This document shows positions 16,018 to 26,046 of a DNA stretch of 64,000 nt, one piece after another. This stretch comes from an uncultured Bacteroidales bacterium (lineage in GTDB: Bacteria; Bacteroidota; Bacteroidia; Bacteroidales; UBA932): NCBI GenBank assembly GCA_944322925.1, contig CALUQM010000002.1, positions 57,860 through 121,859 on the forward strand. The letters run 5' to 3'. The notes under the pieces were generated by a model. It had not been told where the DNA came from, searched no databases, and saw nothing but the letters and a program-made list of their open reading frames with translations. Positions within the stretch are counted from its first letter, which is position 1. Each line of letters starts with the position of its first letter. A program made the position numbers and the translations under genes.

Positions 16018-18126
16018 CTATCTCCCGAAATAAACCAGCAGAACTGAAATATCCGCAGGAGAAACACCTGAAATTCTCGAAGCCTGGGCTATTGTTTTAG
16101 GAGCATACTTTTTCAATTTCTGCCTGCATTCTATCGAAAGACTGTGCACCTTGTCGAAATCAAAGTCGTCAGGAATAGACAAGGATTCAAGACGCATGAT
16201 TTTTTCAGCAAGTTTTCTTTCCCTTTCTATATATCCGCTGTATTTTATGGATATCTCTACGGATTCAAGAATCTCCCTGAAATAACCTGAATTCAACTCC
16301 GCATCCATATATTCAGAAGAAAGCAAATGAGGAGGATATTCCGCATTCTCTCTCAAAATATACAAAGCGTCAATATAAGACGACGGATGCTTCATCGTAT
16401 TCAGATCGTAGCCTTTAAACTCATCATAAGGAAGAACCGACGTGATCAAAGATTTATAATCAGTGTTTGTGCCGATAAAACTGTTTAAATCGAATAATGT
16501 TTCGGAATCGAAGTCGATTGAATTTTTGTTAAAAGTTCCACGTGGAACAAATTGAATCATTTTATCAAGCTTTACCTGAGGACGGCAAATAAGATCTGAA
16601 AACTTCTTTTTATTTTCGATGACGGCAGAATCTACAGACTCGAGGTAAGGATTTACAATTTCAGGCTTGACTGATGAAGTCCTGAAAAAATCAGCAAACT
16701 TCCCTGCCGTCTCATATTTTCTCATCGTGTAGTCATATCTCGACTTGTCTGCAAGGCCTATTGAATAACCAAGAGAAGTCAGTCTCAAATCTGCATTGTC
16801 CTGACGAAGCAAAATCCTGTACTCCGCACGCGAAGTAAACATCCTGTATGGTTCATCGACACCTTTGGTGATAAGGTCATCGATCAACACTCCAATATAT
16901 GCCTGATCTCTTTTCAGTACAAAACGATCTTTACCGGCAATTTTCAAATGCGCATTTATACCGGCTATCAGACCTTGTGCCGCCGCCTCCTCATAACCTG
17001 TAGTTCCGTTGACCTGACCGGCGAGATAGAGGTTTTCAATTTCCTTGCATTCAAGTGTAGGTTCAAGCTGCACTGGGTCGAAATAATCATATTCGACAGC
17101 ATAGGCAGGGCGGTAAATCCTGGCAGTTTCAAGACCCTCTATCTGATGCAGGGCATCGAGCTGGACCTGCAGAGGCAGGGAAGAAGAAAAACCCTGCAGA
17201 TAATATTCGTAAGTATTCCTTCCTTCAGGTTCAAGGAAAAGCTGATGGGAATCCTTGTCGGCAAATGTCCTTATCTTGTCCTCGATACTCGGACAATACC
17301 TCGGGCCTATACCTGTAATCATCCCTGAAAACAAAGGTGAATCCTTGAAACCGGACCGCAACGTCTCATGTACTTTTTCATTCGTATGGACAATGAAACA
17401 AGGCATCTGCGGAGTTCCGTTCTGAGCAGTGGACAGATACGGAAGATAGGAAAACTTCTCCGGTTCGGTATCTCCTGTCTGTGGTTGCAGGACAGATGTG
17501 TCGACAGATGATATGTCTATCCTCGGCGGGGTTCCCGTTTTCATTCTTCCTGTTCTCAAACCCATATCCGCAAGCTGGGAGGTAATTCCATAAGAAGACA
17601 TCTCCCCTATCCTGCCGCCTTCGAATTCTGTCCTGCCGATAAAAAGTTTGCCTCCGAGGAAGGTTCCGGCAGTAATGATAACTGCCTGAGAATTGAATAT
17701 AGCTCCGGTTCTCGTACGACAGCCCGTAATTTTTGAGCCAGAAAACATCAAATTAGTGACAGTATCCTGGTAAATATCTAATTTACAATTAGTTTCAAGT
17801 AATTTTCTCCAGTTTTTGCTGTACAGATTCTTGTCGCATTGCGCACGCGGACTCCACATTGCAGGCCCTTTGGAACGATTGAGCATTCTGAACTGAAGAG
17901 TAGAAGCATCGGTAACTATGCCCATATACCCGCCAAGGGCGTCTATTTCCCTGACAATCTGTCCTTTGGCAATTCCTCCTATCGCAGGATTACATGACAT
18001 CTGGCCAAATTTGTTCATGTCCATGGATATCAGCAGGACGGATGAACCCATTTTCGATGCAGCCATGGCAGCTTCACAGCCGGCATGGCCGCCGCCGATT
18101 ACAATGACATCATAAGTATTATTCAT
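16018..18126 (-). CDS. mnmG: tRNA uridine-5-carboxymethylaminomethyl modification enzyme MnmG, with an extra C-terminal-region segment
   Basis: 702 residues. With MnmE it modifies U34 of certain tRNAs, using FAD, in the cytoplasm. The N-terminus has the FAD-binding [12 protein letters not shown] motif, followed by [12 protein letters not shown] and TGTPPRID. The C-terminus has [11 protein letters not shown] and [17 protein letters not shown]. Usual length is about 620-630. The excess of roughly 70-75 residues lies after [12 protein letters not shown] (about residue 523) and before the [10 protein letters not shown] helix. This extra segment contains the codons FVPRGTF that form a parS-like palindrome. 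ybeY lies 14 bases upstream, so the two probably share a transcript. Confidence 0.95.
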   Translation of the reverse strand: MNNTYDVIVIGGGHAGCEAAMAASKMGSSVLLISMDMNKFGQMSCNPAIGGIAKGQIVREIDALGGYMGIVTDASTLQFRMLNRSKGPAMWSPRAQCDKNLYSKNWRKLLETNCKLDIYQDTVTNLMFSGSKITGCRTRTGAIFNSQAVIITAGTFLGGKLFIGRTEFEGGRIGEMSSYGITSQLADMGLRTGRMKTGTPPRIDISSVDTSVLQPQTGDTEPEKFSYLPYLSTAQNGTPQMPCFIVHTNEKVHETLRSGFKDSPLFSGMITGIGPRYCPSIEDKIRTFADKDSHQLFLEPEGRNTYEYYLQGFSSSLPLQVQLDALHQIEGLETARIYRPAYAVEYDYFDPVQLEPTLECKEIENLYLAGQVNGTTGYEEAAAQGLIAGINAHLKIAGKDRFVLKRDQAYIGVLIDDLITKGVDEPYRMFTSRAEYRILLRQDNADLRLTSLGYSIGLADKSRYDYTMRKYETAGKFADFFRTSSVKPEIVNPYLESVDSAVIENKKKFSDLICRPQVKLDKMIQFVPRGTFNKNSIDFDSETLFDLNSFIGTNTDYKSLITSVLPYDEFKGYDLNTMKHPSSYIDALYILRENAEYPPHLLSSEYMDAELNSGYFREILESVEISIKYSGYIERERKLAEKIMRLESLSIPDDFDFDKVHSLSIECRQKLKKYAPKTIAQASRISGVSPADISVLLVYFGR
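16534..16549. other. parS-like palindrome inside mnmG
   Basis: A perfect 14-bp palindrome, GTTCCACGTGGAAC, at 16535-16548, flanked by A on both sides. It agrees with the general parS consensus (GTTnCACGTGnAAC), and from memory it equals the Myxococcus parS core. It is the partner of the near match at 15774-15789, 760 bases away. ParB is expected to bind such sites near the replication origin. parA and parB are not in the window. Confidence 0.6.
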
Positions 18127-18140
18127 AATATAGCCGGCAA

Positions 18141-18560
18141 CTACAGTAATTCATAAAGGGAAAGATAATAGTCCTCCTTGGATCTCATGACCCTGGTCTG
18201 ACTGTCGGTATGGTCATCGTAACCGATAAGATGAAGAACTCCGTGAACTATTACCCTGTGCAGTTCATCTTCGAAATCGGTACCGTATTCGACAGAATTC
18301 TCCCTGACAGTATCGACACTGATAAACAGATCTCCGGATATTCTGCCATTCTCCGAATAATCGAACGTGATTATGTCCGTATAATAATCATGATGCAGAA
18401 ACTTCTGGTTTACGTCAAGAATATAATTGTCCGAACAGAATATGACAGAAATATTGCCGAGAGTAAAAATCTCGCTTTCCGCCACAAGCCTGAGCCAGTT
18501 TTTTATCTTCGTCTTGTTTCTGAGTTTGAAATCAGTGTCTGTAAAATAATATGAAACCAT
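18141..18560 (-). CDS. ybeY: Endoribonuclease YbeY
   Basis: 139 residues. A metal-dependent RNase acting in 16S rRNA 3' maturation and ribosome quality control. The start at 18560 ([11 protein letters not shown]) gives the normal length; a longer frame adds an AT-rich, unconserved leader. The zinc site is [12 protein letters not shown], the family HxxxHxxGxDH motif, near residues 108-119. The N-terminal half holds [15 protein letters not shown] and the [10 protein letters not shown] strand. It lies 14 bases upstream of mnmG. Confidence 0.94.
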   Translation of the reverse strand: MVSYYFTDTDFKLRNKTKIKNWLRLVAESEIFTLGNISVIFCSDNYILDVNQKFLHHDYYTDIITFDYSENGRISGDLFISVDTVRENSVEYGTDFEDELHRVIVHGVLHLIGYDDHTDSQTRVMRSKEDYYLSLYELL

Positions 18561-18583
18561 ACCGGATACTATAAAAAGTTCGG

Positions 18584-18591
18584 CAAAATTA
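18584..18591 (-). promoter_or_regulatory. Candidate -7 box for ybeY-mnmG
   Basis: Reads TAATTTTG on the minus strand, an exact TAnnTTTG box, 24 bases before the ybeY start. No well-spaced TTG is present. Confidence 0.4.
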
Positions 18592-18729
18592 AGAATAAAT
18601 GTCAAATAATATGATAAGGGCCTGGACAAAAGAATAGATATCCACAAGTTATAAACAAAAAATTATGAAATAAAAATAATTATTCATAACTTTACGGGAC
18701 TAAAACCGATTATCTAAATTTTGCAATAA

Positions 18730-19422
18730 ATGGAAATAAAAAAGACAGAGAAGGCCAATCTTGAAAACAAGAAACTTCTATTTATTGAGATTGGATTGAT
18801 CATTGCGCTTGCAGCTGTCTATGTTGCATTCGAATGGCAGACTGAAGAGCAGCAGATCATCGAACTCGAAGACACCACACAGATCATTGAAGTGGAAGAA
18901 GTAATAGCCACACAGCAGGACACTCCTCCACCTCCACCGTCAGCACCTAAAATGCCTGTACTTTCAGACCAGATCGACATAGTAGACGACGAGGTAATCG
19001 TAGACGACAACCTTTTCCTCAATCTTGAAGATGATGTCAACATGGGTGTGGAGATTATGGACTATGTAGAAAATGTAGAAGAAGAAGTCATAGAAGAAGA
19101 GGCCATTCCTTTCCAGCTCGTTGAAGAGAAACCTTCATTCATGGGCGGAGACGCAAATGAATTCTCCAAATGGGTGAACCAGAGACTGGTATATCCGGAA
19201 ATTGCAAAAGAGAATGGAGTACAGGGACGTGTTACACTCCAGTTCACAGTTGAATCCGACGGACGTGTCACCAACGTAAAAGTACTGCGCGGAGTAGACT
19301 CGTCGCTCGACCAGGAAGCAGTCAGAGTAGTTTCAAGTTCACCGAGATGGACTCCTGGAAAGCAGAGAGACAGGGCTGTAAGGGTAACATACACATTCCC
19401 GGTTATATTCCAGCTCAGATAA
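18730..19422 (+). CDS. Energy transducer TonB-family protein
   Basis: 230 residues. TonB couples the inner-membrane proton gradient to outer-membrane receptors such as SusC. One membrane segment lies at about residues 13-35 (LLFIEIGLIIALAAVYVAF). A short proline run (TPPPPPSAPKMP) and a very acidic linker (VDDEVIVDDN and similar) cross the periplasm. The TonB C-terminal domain starts near residue 135 (FMGGDANEFSKWVNQRLVYP) and ends in VTYTFPVIFQLR. No exbB or exbD adjoins it. A strong hairpin follows the gene, so it is probably transcribed alone. Confidence 0.92.
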   Translation: MEIKKTEKANLENKKLLFIEIGLIIALAAVYVAFEWQTEEQQIIELEDTTQIIEVEEVIATQQDTPPPPPSAPKMPVLSDQIDIVDDEVIVDDNLFLNLEDDVNMGVEIMDYVENVEEEVIEEEAIPFQLVEEKPSFMGGDANEFSKWVNQRLVYPEIAKENGVQGRVTLQFTVESDGRVTNVKVLRGVDSSLDQEAVRVVSSSPRWTPGKQRDRAVRVTYTFPVIFQLR

Positions 19423-19451
19423 TCAAGGATATCATTCAGATATCGGAAAAA

Positions 19452-19501
19452 TTGAAAGGGTGGATAGCGACTGAAAATGCAGTCGTTACCCACCTTTTCA
19501 A
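19452..19501 (+). terminator. Intrinsic terminator after the TonB-family gene
   Basis: Arms of 22 bases (19452-19473 and 19480-19501) pair with two G-U wobbles and one mismatch around a 6-base loop, with a GC-rich centre (CGACTG/CAGTCG). A T-run occurs within the distal arm. It separates the TonB gene from hflX. Confidence 0.65.
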
Positions 19502-19526
19502 ATAAAATATATTGGCTAAAGAAGAA

Positions 19527-20702
19527 ATGGAAAAACAGAAGGAAAAAGCGATTTTCGTAGGCGTAATAAAACAGGGCGACGACGAAAGACAGATAATGGA
19601 ATATCTCGACGAACTGGAATTTCTGGCGGAAACAGCCGGAGCTGAAGGTACGAGAAAATTCATCCAGAAAGTAGACAAACCCGACACGAGAACCTACATC
19701 AGAAGCGGAAAACTGAAAGAAATAAAAGATTACATCACGGAAAACGGAACAGACCTTGTCATTTTCGATGATGAACTCTCCCCTACCCAGCTGAGAAACA
19801 TCGAGCGCGAACTGGATGTAAGAATACTCGACAGGACAAACCTCATACTTGATATTTTCGCCCAAAGGGCAAAGACAGCCTACGCAAAAACGCAGGTAGA
19901 ACTTGCACAGTACCAGTATCTGCTTCCGCGTCTTACAAGAATGTGGACACATCTTGAAAGACAAAAAGGAGGTATCGGCATGAGAGGACCTGGAGAAACA
20001 CAGATCGAAACCGACCGGCGCATAATTCAGGACAAGATAGCCAAACTCAAGGAACAGCTGAAAAAAATCGACAAGCAAATGGCCTCGCAAAGAGGAAACA
20101 GAGGGTCACTCGTACGCATTTCCCTTGTGGGTTATACCAATGTAGGCAAGAGCACCCTGATGAATCTTCTGTCGAAAAGCGACGTATTTGCTGAAAACAA
20201 ACTGTTCGCCACTCTCGACACTACGGTAAGGAAAGTGGTCATAGAGAACGTCCCATTTCTTCTCAGCGACACGGTAGGCTTTATAAGAAAACTTCCTACA
20301 CAGCTTGTTGAAGCTTTCAAAAGCACACTGGATGAAGTAAGGGAAGCGGATATACTCATGCACGTGGTCGACATTTCGCATCCGAACTTCGAAGAACATA
20401 TCAAAGTAGTGGAAGAAACACTCAGGGACATAAAGGCCATAAACAAGCCGATTTTCGTCGTTTTCAACAAAATAGACGCCTACCGTTACGAAGAGTACGA
20501 TGAGTTCTCATTAGAGCCTAAAAAGCCCGAAAACTACACATTGGAAGAGTTCAAGAACAGCTGGATTGCAAAAGAAAACACACCTTGTATCTTCATATCA
20601 GCAAAAAACAAGACCGGCATAGATAAACTCCGTGCCGATCTCTATAAAATGGTTGCCGAAATTCACGCGGGGCGCTACCCTTTCGACAATTTTCTCTGGT
20701 AA
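19527..20702 (+). CDS. hflX: GTPase HflX
   Basis: 391 residues from the ATG at 19527, which follows a purine-rich AAAGAAGAA; an in-frame TTG at 19512 would add five residues. HflX is a ribosome-binding GTPase that splits stalled or heat-damaged ribosomes. The N-terminal domain has IRSGKLKEIKDYI and ELSPTQLRNIERE, followed by the glycine-rich linker MRGPGETQIETDRR. The G domain shows G1 VGYTNVGKST, G3 DTVGFIRKLP and G4 FNKIDA, with G5 in ISAKNKTG. It converges on sdhB, with 1 base between the two stops. Confidence 0.95.
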   Translation: MEKQKEKAIFVGVIKQGDDERQIMEYLDELEFLAETAGAEGTRKFIQKVDKPDTRTYIRSGKLKEIKDYITENGTDLVIFDDELSPTQLRNIERELDVRILDRTNLILDIFAQRAKTAYAKTQVELAQYQYLLPRLTRMWTHLERQKGGIGMRGPGETQIETDRRIIQDKIAKLKEQLKKIDKQMASQRGNRGSLVRISLVGYTNVGKSTLMNLLSKSDVFAENKLFATLDTTVRKVVIENVPFLLSDTVGFIRKLPTQLVEAFKSTLDEVREADILMHVVDISHPNFEEHIKVVEETLRDIKAINKPIFVVFNKIDAYRYEEYDEFSLEPKKPENYTLEEFKNSWIAKENTPCIFISAKNKTGIDKLRADLYKMVAEIHAGRYPFDNFLW

Positions 20703-20703
20703 C

Positions 20704-21483
20704 TTAGTCCTTGAACTTTGCGCAAAGGAATTCGCGGTTCAGACGGGCAATGTGCGATACGGTAATATGCTTAGGACACTCCATCTCGCAGGCACGCGTG
20801 TTCGTACATGCTCCGAATCCGAGTTCGTCCATCTTTGCAACCATGGCCTTTGCACGTTTCGCTCCCTCTATCTTGCCCTGAGGAAGAAGTGCAAGTGAAC
20901 TTACCCTTGCTGCCACGAAAAGCATTGCAGACCCGTTCTTGCAGGTTGCCACACAGGCACCGCATCCGATGCAAGCTGCACCGTCCATGCTTTCCTCAGC
21001 TGTTTCATGAGAAATAAGAATGGCATTACCGTCCGGAACTCCGCCAGTACCCACTGAAATGAATCCTCCTGCCTGGAGAATCTTGTCGAAAGCCTGACGG
21101 TCCACAACAAGATCCTTGATTACAGGGAAACCCTTGCTTCTCCATGGCTCGATGGTGATGGTATCCCCATCCTTGAATTTTCTCATGTGAAGCTGGCATG
21201 TAGTCACCTCGTCGTCAGGTCCGTGGGCACGTCCGTTGATATACAGCGAGCATGCACCGCAGATACCTTCACGGCAGTCATGATCGAAAGATACAGGACC
21301 GCTGCTCTGGCAGCCTTTCTCGACAGCTACCGGATCCATCCCCTTATGAATCAGCTGTTCATTGAGGATATCAAGCATCTCGAGGAAAGAACTGTCAGCA
21401 GATATGTTCTCTACCTGATATGTCTCAAAATGTCCTTCGGACTTGGCGTTTTTCTGACGCCATATTCTTAAAGTAAAATTCAT
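20704..21483 (-). CDS. Succinate dehydrogenase/fumarate reductase iron-sulfur subunit
   Basis: 259 residues. Carries electrons between the flavoprotein and the quinone site on the cytoplasmic face of the inner membrane. The plant-type 2Fe-2S site is visible ([16 protein letters not shown]). The second cluster region has [17 protein letters not shown] and a downstream [15 protein letters not shown]. This is the form common in Bacteroidota complexes with a diheme cytochrome b. It begins 6 bases after the sdhA stop. Confidence 0.94.
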   Translation of the reverse strand: MNFTLRIWRQKNAKSEGHFETYQVENISADSSFLEMLDILNEQLIHKGMDPVAVEKGCQSSGPVSFDHDCREGICGACSLYINGRAHGPDDEVTTCQLHMRKFKDGDTITIEPWRSKGFPVIKDLVVDRQAFDKILQAGGFISVGTGGVPDGNAILISHETAEESMDGAACIGCGACVATCKNGSAMLFVAARVSSLALLPQGKIEGAKRAKAMVAKMDELGFGACTNTRACEMECPKHITVSHIARLNREFLCAKFKD

Positions 21484-21489
21484 TTCCTT

Positions 21490-23436
21490 CTAATCTTTAT
21501 AGTTTCTGGTAGCTATCTTGATATTCTCATATTTGAGAGGCTCCTTGTGCATTTCAGGCTCGGCCTTTTCACCCTTGTACTCCCAAGCTGCAACATACAT
21601 GAAGTTCTCGTCGTCACGCTTGGTTTCACCGTCTTCCGTCTGCATCTCCTCACGGAAATGACCGCCGCAGGACTCTTTCCTGTTGAGGGCGTCGCGAGCC
21701 ATAAGCTCACCTATTTCAAGGAAGTCCGCAAGCCTGAGCGCCTTTTCAAGCTCCTGATTGAAATTATCATTGTCACCGGCAACATATACGTTCGTCCAGA
21801 ATTCCTTTTTCAGATCCTGAATAAGTGAAATAGCCTTTTTAAGACCTTCCTCGTTGCGGGCCATGCCTACATACTCCCACATGATATGGCCGAGCTTCTT
21901 GTGAATCTCGTCTACGGTATCCTTGCCCTTGATGGAAAGAAGTCTGTCGATCTTTGCCCTGACAGCCTTCTCTGCTTCTTCGAATTCAGGAGCCGAAGTA
22001 TCGGTCTTAGGATTCTTGAACTGGGTTGCAAGATAATCTCCTATAGTGTAAGGAAGTATGAAGTAACCGTCAGCAAGACCCTGCATGAGGGCTGATGCTC
22101 CGAGACGGTTTCCGCCATGATCGCTGAAGTTGGCCTCACCGATAGCATAAAGACCAGGTACTGTGGTCTGAAGATTATAATCTACCCAAAGACCTCCCAT
22201 TGTATAGTGAATGGCCGGATAAATCATCATAGGTTCCTTGTAAGGGTCGGTATCGGTGATTTTCTGATACATCTGGAACAGATTGCCGTACCTTTCGCGG
22301 ATCTTGTCCACTCCGAGCCTTTCTATGGCCGTAGAGAAATCGAGGAATACCGCAAGTCCCGTTTCGTTCACACCGAAGCCGGCATCGCACCTTTCCTTGG
22401 CTGCACGGGAAGCCACGTCACGTGGTACGAGGTTTCCGAATGCAGGATAACGGCGCTCGAGATAGTAATCCCTGTCTTCTTCCGGAATCTGGGAAGGCTT
22501 GATCTCTTTCTTGCGCAGTTTCATCACGTCTTCCTTCTTCTTAGGCACCCAGATACGTCCGTCATTTCTAAGAGACTCGGACATAAGAGTCAGTTTCGAC
22601 TGCTGGTCTCCGTGTACTGGAATACAGGTAGGATGAATCTGTGCAAAACAAGGGTTTGCAAAGAAAGCACCCTTCTTGTAGCACTGCCATGCGGCCGAAC
22701 CGTTGCTGTTCATGGCATTGGTAGAAAGGAAATATGTATTGCCGTAACCTCCGGAAGCAATCACGACGGCATGTGCGCCGAAACGTTCAATTTCTCCGGT
22801 AACAAGATTCCTTGCTATGATTCCCTTGGCTTCACCGTTGATAAGCACAAGATCCAGCATTTCGTGACGAGGATAACTTTTCACGGTACCTGCTGCAATC
22901 TGTCTGTTGAGCGCGGCATAAGCTCCGAGAAGAAGCTGCTGGCCTGTTTGACCTCTGGCATAAAATGTACGGCTTACCTGAGCGCCGCCGAACGAACGGT
23001 TGGCAAGAAGTCCGCCATACTCCCTTGCGAAAGGTACACCCTGAGCCACACACTGGTCGATAATGTTTCCGCTCACCTCGGCAAGACGATAGACATTGGC
23101 CTCGCGGCTGCGGTAGTCACCTCCCTTGATAGTCTCGTAGAAAAGACGGTAAACGGAGTCATTGTCATTCTGGTAGTTCTTCGCTGCATTTATACCGCCC
23201 TGGGCTGCGATGGAATGAGCCCTTCGAGGCGAATCGCTTATGCAGAACACCTTGACATTATAACCGAGTTCACCCAGAGAAGCTGCTGCAGAAGCTCCGC
23301 CAAGTCCGGTTCCGATGACGATGATCTCAATTTTCCTTTTGTTGCCCGGATTGACAACACGAAGCTGAGATTTATGCTTTGTCCATTTTTCAGACAAAGG
23401 ACCCTCAGGAATCTTAGAAATTAATTTTTCGGCCAT
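21490..23436 (-). CDS. Succinate dehydrogenase/fumarate reductase flavoprotein subunit
   Basis: 648 residues. Interconverts succinate and fumarate with covalently bound FAD. The start at 23436 ([12 protein letters not shown]) fits the family; the longer frame adds ten residues. Visible: the FAD-binding [19 protein letters not shown], the flavin-attachment [15 protein letters not shown], a catalytic-region stretch [13 protein letters not shown] and [20 protein letters not shown]. In Bacteroidales the cytochrome b subunit (sdhC/frdC) usually precedes this gene. Here the next gene upstream is an unrelated Ntn-hydrolase, so the membrane anchor must be encoded elsewhere, or was lost. Confidence 0.95.
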   Translation of the reverse strand: MAEKLISKIPEGPLSEKWTKHKSQLRVVNPGNKRKIEIIVIGTGLGGASAAASLGELGYNVKVFCISDSPRRAHSIAAQGGINAAKNYQNDNDSVYRLFYETIKGGDYRSREANVYRLAEVSGNIIDQCVAQGVPFAREYGGLLANRSFGGAQVSRTFYARGQTGQQLLLGAYAALNRQIAAGTVKSYPRHEMLDLVLINGEAKGIIARNLVTGEIERFGAHAVVIASGGYGNTYFLSTNAMNSNGSAAWQCYKKGAFFANPCFAQIHPTCIPVHGDQQSKLTLMSESLRNDGRIWVPKKKEDVMKLRKKEIKPSQIPEEDRDYYLERRYPAFGNLVPRDVASRAAKERCDAGFGVNETGLAVFLDFSTAIERLGVDKIRERYGNLFQMYQKITDTDPYKEPMMIYPAIHYTMGGLWVDYNLQTTVPGLYAIGEANFSDHGGNRLGASALMQGLADGYFILPYTIGDYLATQFKNPKTDTSAPEFEEAEKAVRAKIDRLLSIKGKDTVDEIHKKLGHIMWEYVGMARNEEGLKKAISLIQDLKKEFWTNVYVAGDNDNFNQELEKALRLADFLEIGELMARDALNRKESCGGHFREEMQTEDGETKRDDENFMYVAAWEYKGEKAEPEMHKEPLKYENIKIATRNYKD

Positions 23437-23499
23437 TTTATATCGTTTATTGGAATTTCGCCACAATTTTAATGATTTTTACGCAAATGCGCAATTAAA

Positions 23500-24750
23500 T
23501 TATAGAAAAGGGGTTATATTACTTATAAAAATATTGAAAAAAGTCTCGGATACTATTTTATACTGAGTATAAAACTCGTCGTCGGTAATCGAGCCTTCCG
23601 CCCGGGCATTGCAAAGGCCGTCGAAAATTTCCGCTATATCTTCCTCGGTCCTCCGGCACATATCAGTTACAGACAAGGAATCCCCGTGTCCCGCTATGCC
23701 CGATATGTCCATGTAATGACTGCCGTTGCTGCCTTCCCTGGTAAAAACATACAAGTGCTTCAATGCCAGGGATATGTCGCACATTGCGGAATGTCCTCCC
23801 GGAGAATCGTTCTTCATGTACGAAGGTATGATATCACGGTCGCACAAAGGGATCGGCACCGTCACCCCCGTGAAAGGATAGCCGAGAAGGGTATAGATTA
23901 CTGTTCCGAAAGGCGAATCTCCGGGTGCGACACCTTTTATGACTGTCGAAGACGACGTGCTGAACCTCGGTATGAAATCCTGGTCCACTACCATGCCGTT
24001 GAAATATCCGGTCTCCTCAAGCGCCCGGTAGCCTGCAATGTAATCGGTCCCCAAGACCTCATGCCTGAGCGACCGTGAAAGACCGTCCATTATGTCGTAA
24101 GGAGTAATGTCATAATATCCGCCTCCCCCGGTCATTTCGGCAAATATGGCCGATGCCGTCAGGTATCTCTCATATCCTTTCCTGTCTTCAGGACGTCCTG
24201 AAAAGGAAAAATTGGTCACGACCATATATCCGCGAGGCGCTGTCAAAGTATCGTTGACATCATATTTTACCCATCCGTAATTGTCCACTTCGTAATACGC
24301 GGCTCCCCCGCAGGCATCTATGACTCCGAATTCGGCTTCGACACCGAGAGGTCTGCTGCAAGTGTCGAGATAATGCTCGAAATCCTCGGTTCCTCCGCAT
24401 ATTTCAAGCGCACGGAACATCAGATACCCTTCCCTGTCCCTGAATGGGGCTTCGGTTTTCTGAAGATTGTACGACGCGGTATTCATGATGGCGAATCCGG
24501 CAGTATTCACGCCTGTCCATACTTCCCGGCTTTCAGAACCTGAATTGACAAGGCCGGTAAAATCATAAAGTTCTCCGGAAAAGAACCTGAGTTTGTTGTC
24601 GAGACTGTCCGTATCCCTGTGTTTCCACATCATCGGCCTTCCGTCCGAAGTCCTCGATCCGGAAATGATGACGGAAGTGCATGCCTCCGACACGGTAGGA
24701 CAGGCACAGAAAAACAGAATGAGCTGGAGTATCAAAACCGGATATCTCAT
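23500..24750 (-). CDS. Exported Ntn-hydrolase, C45/linear amide C-N hydrolase type
   Basis: 416 residues. A signal peptide (MRYPVLILQLILFFCACP...) ends just before Cys24 in SEACTSVIISG. The following GRPMMWKHRD segment is typical of the C45 (acyl-coenzyme A:6-aminopenicillanate acyltransferase-like) and choloylglycine-type N-terminal nucleophile amidases. In these the exposed N-terminal cysteine is the nucleophile. Further matches are WTGVNTAGFAIMNTASYN and ARPRGYMVVTNFSFS-type strands (here APRGYMVVTNFSF). The substrate is unknown; an amide in a peptide, N-acyl amino acid or bile-acid conjugate is possible. It begins 2 bases after the ruvB stop, so it shares ruvB's transcript. Confidence 0.82.
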   Translation of the reverse strand: MRYPVLILQLILFFCACPTVSEACTSVIISGSRTSDGRPMMWKHRDTDSLDNKLRFFSGELYDFTGLVNSGSESREVWTGVNTAGFAIMNTASYNLQKTEAPFRDREGYLMFRALEICGGTEDFEHYLDTCSRPLGVEAEFGVIDACGGAAYYEVDNYGWVKYDVNDTLTAPRGYMVVTNFSFSGRPEDRKGYERYLTASAIFAEMTGGGGYYDITPYDIMDGLSRSLRHEVLGTDYIAGYRALEETGYFNGMVVDQDFIPRFSTSSSTVIKGVAPGDSPFGTVIYTLLGYPFTGVTVPIPLCDRDIIPSYMKNDSPGGHSAMCDISLALKHLYVFTREGSNGSHYMDISGIAGHGDSLSVTDMCRRTEEDIAEIFDGLCNARAEGSITDDEFYTQYKIVSETFFNIFISNITPFL

Positions 24751-24752
24751 AG

Positions 24753-25793
24753 TCAGAAAAGCAATGAATCTTCGCCTGAAGCGGACATGAAATCGATACC
24801 GAGATGCCTGTAGGCCAGCTCCGTCACTTCCCTGCCCCTCGGTGTCCTTATTATGAATCCCTCCTTGATAAGGAACGGCTCGTACACCTCTTCGAGAGTT
24901 CCCTGATCTTCGCCTATGGCAGTAGCTATGGTGTTGGCCCCGACAGGTCCTCCCTTGAACTTGGTTATAATGGTACGCAGAATCTTGTTGTCTACCGAAT
25001 CCAGCCCCCTCTTGTCTATATTCAGGGCATCAAGAGCGTATCTTGAGATTTTCAGATCGATATGCCCGTTGCCCATGACCTGAGCGAAGTCCCTTACCCT
25101 TCTGAGCAGGGAGTTGGCTATTCTCGGAGTCCCGCGGCTTCTCAAAGCCACTTCCAGCGCGGCATCTTCATCGATGCCTACCCCGAGTATGGATGCACTC
25201 CGCTCCACGATATGGACAAGGTCGGAAGTGTCGTAATATTCGAGAGCGAACTTGATGCCGAAACGTGCCCTGAGAGGAGAAGTAAGAAGCCCGCTTCTCG
25301 TAGTGGCGCCGACAAGGGTGAAAGGATTGAGGGAAATCCTTACCGAACGCGCCCCGGGTCCCTTGTCTATCATGATATCTATCACGAAATCCTCCATAGC
25401 TGAATACAGATACTCCTCGACCACTGGAGAAAGCCTGTGTATCTCGTCGATAAAAAGCACGTCCCCTTCATCGAGTGAAGTAAGAAGACCGGCAAGGTCG
25501 CCAGGCTTGTCGAGTACAGGCCCTGAAGTTACCTTGAGATCCGCTCCGAGCTCATTGGCAATGATATGGGCAAGAGTAGTCTTGCCCAGTCCAGGAGGCC
25601 CGTGGAACAGTACATGGTCCAGAGACTCCCCTCTCATTCTGGCCGCCTTGACAAAAATCTTGAGATTGGCGATAATCTTGTCCTGTCCGGTAAACTCACC
25701 GAGAGCCTGCGGTCTGATTATTCTGTCGAAATCCTTATCTTTGCCGGGATTTGGGTCGTGAGGGTCGAAACGTTCGTCAAGCATATCCATCAT
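24753..25793 (-). CDS. ruvB: Holliday junction DNA helicase RuvB
   Basis: 346 residues. The AAA+ motor that drives branch migration with RuvA. The N-terminus holds [15 protein letters not shown]. Walker A is [14 protein letters not shown], Walker [11 protein letters not shown] and sensor 1 [17 protein letters not shown]. The C-terminal winged helix holds [22 protein letters not shown]. Length is normal. MLDERFD, three codons in, is an alternative start. It is first in a two-gene run with the Ntn-hydrolase and is divergent from mfd. Confidence 0.97.
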   Translation of the reverse strand: MMDMLDERFDPHDPNPGKDKDFDRIIRPQALGEFTGQDKIIANLKIFVKAARMRGESLDHVLFHGPPGLGKTTLAHIIANELGADLKVTSGPVLDKPGDLAGLLTSLDEGDVLFIDEIHRLSPVVEEYLYSAMEDFVIDIMIDKGPGARSVRISLNPFTLVGATTRSGLLTSPLRARFGIKFALEYYDTSDLVHIVERSASILGVGIDEDAALEVALRSRGTPRIANSLLRRVRDFAQVMGNGHIDLKISRYALDALNIDKRGLDSVDNKILRTIITKFKGGPVGANTIATAIGEDQGTLEEVYEPFLIKEGFIIRTPRGREVTELAYRHLGIDFMSASGEDSLLF

Positions 25794-26019
25794 ATTATTT
25801 TACAAATATAGCTTATTTTAAATAAGAAATGAATTTGTATATACCCTTGTTGATATGTTGATAACTTTTTCATGAAGCTGTATATCAGATAGTTGCATTG
25901 AATAATTCTTTGTAGTGGATGTTTGTTTCTTCAATGAAAACTTTATCGGAACTTTTTTTCACGGCTATTGGTTTTACGGGAATTTTACTGCTTATACGTA
26001 TTTTCCGGATTTTATAATT

Positions 26020-26027
26020 TATTTTTG
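26020..26027 (+). promoter_or_regulatory. Candidate -7 box for mfd
   Basis: TATTTTTG is an exact TAnnTTTG box, 36 bases before the ATG at 26064. A TTG at the right spacing is not seen. The rest of the 270-bp gap between ruvB and mfd (25794-26063) is AT-rich, with no gene apparent. Confidence 0.4.
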
Positions 26028-26046
26028 AATTTGTTTTAACTGGAGA

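Noticed and set aside
18561-18729. Possible replication origin between ybeY and the TonB gene
   Set aside because: AT-rich with one near DnaA box (ATATCCACA) and a 7-bp inverted repeat, but no cluster of boxes. Nearby parS-like sites keep the idea open, yet the evidence here is too thin.
22117-23424. A 435-codon open frame antisense to sdhA
   Set aside because: It is the mirror of a strongly conserved flavoprotein gene and its product resembles no family.
25855-25880. TTGATATGTTGATAACTT as a terminator or operator for ruvB-mfd
   Set aside because: The short repeated TTGATA is not symmetric and is followed by no T-tract specific to a transcript end; likely chance in AT-rich DNA.
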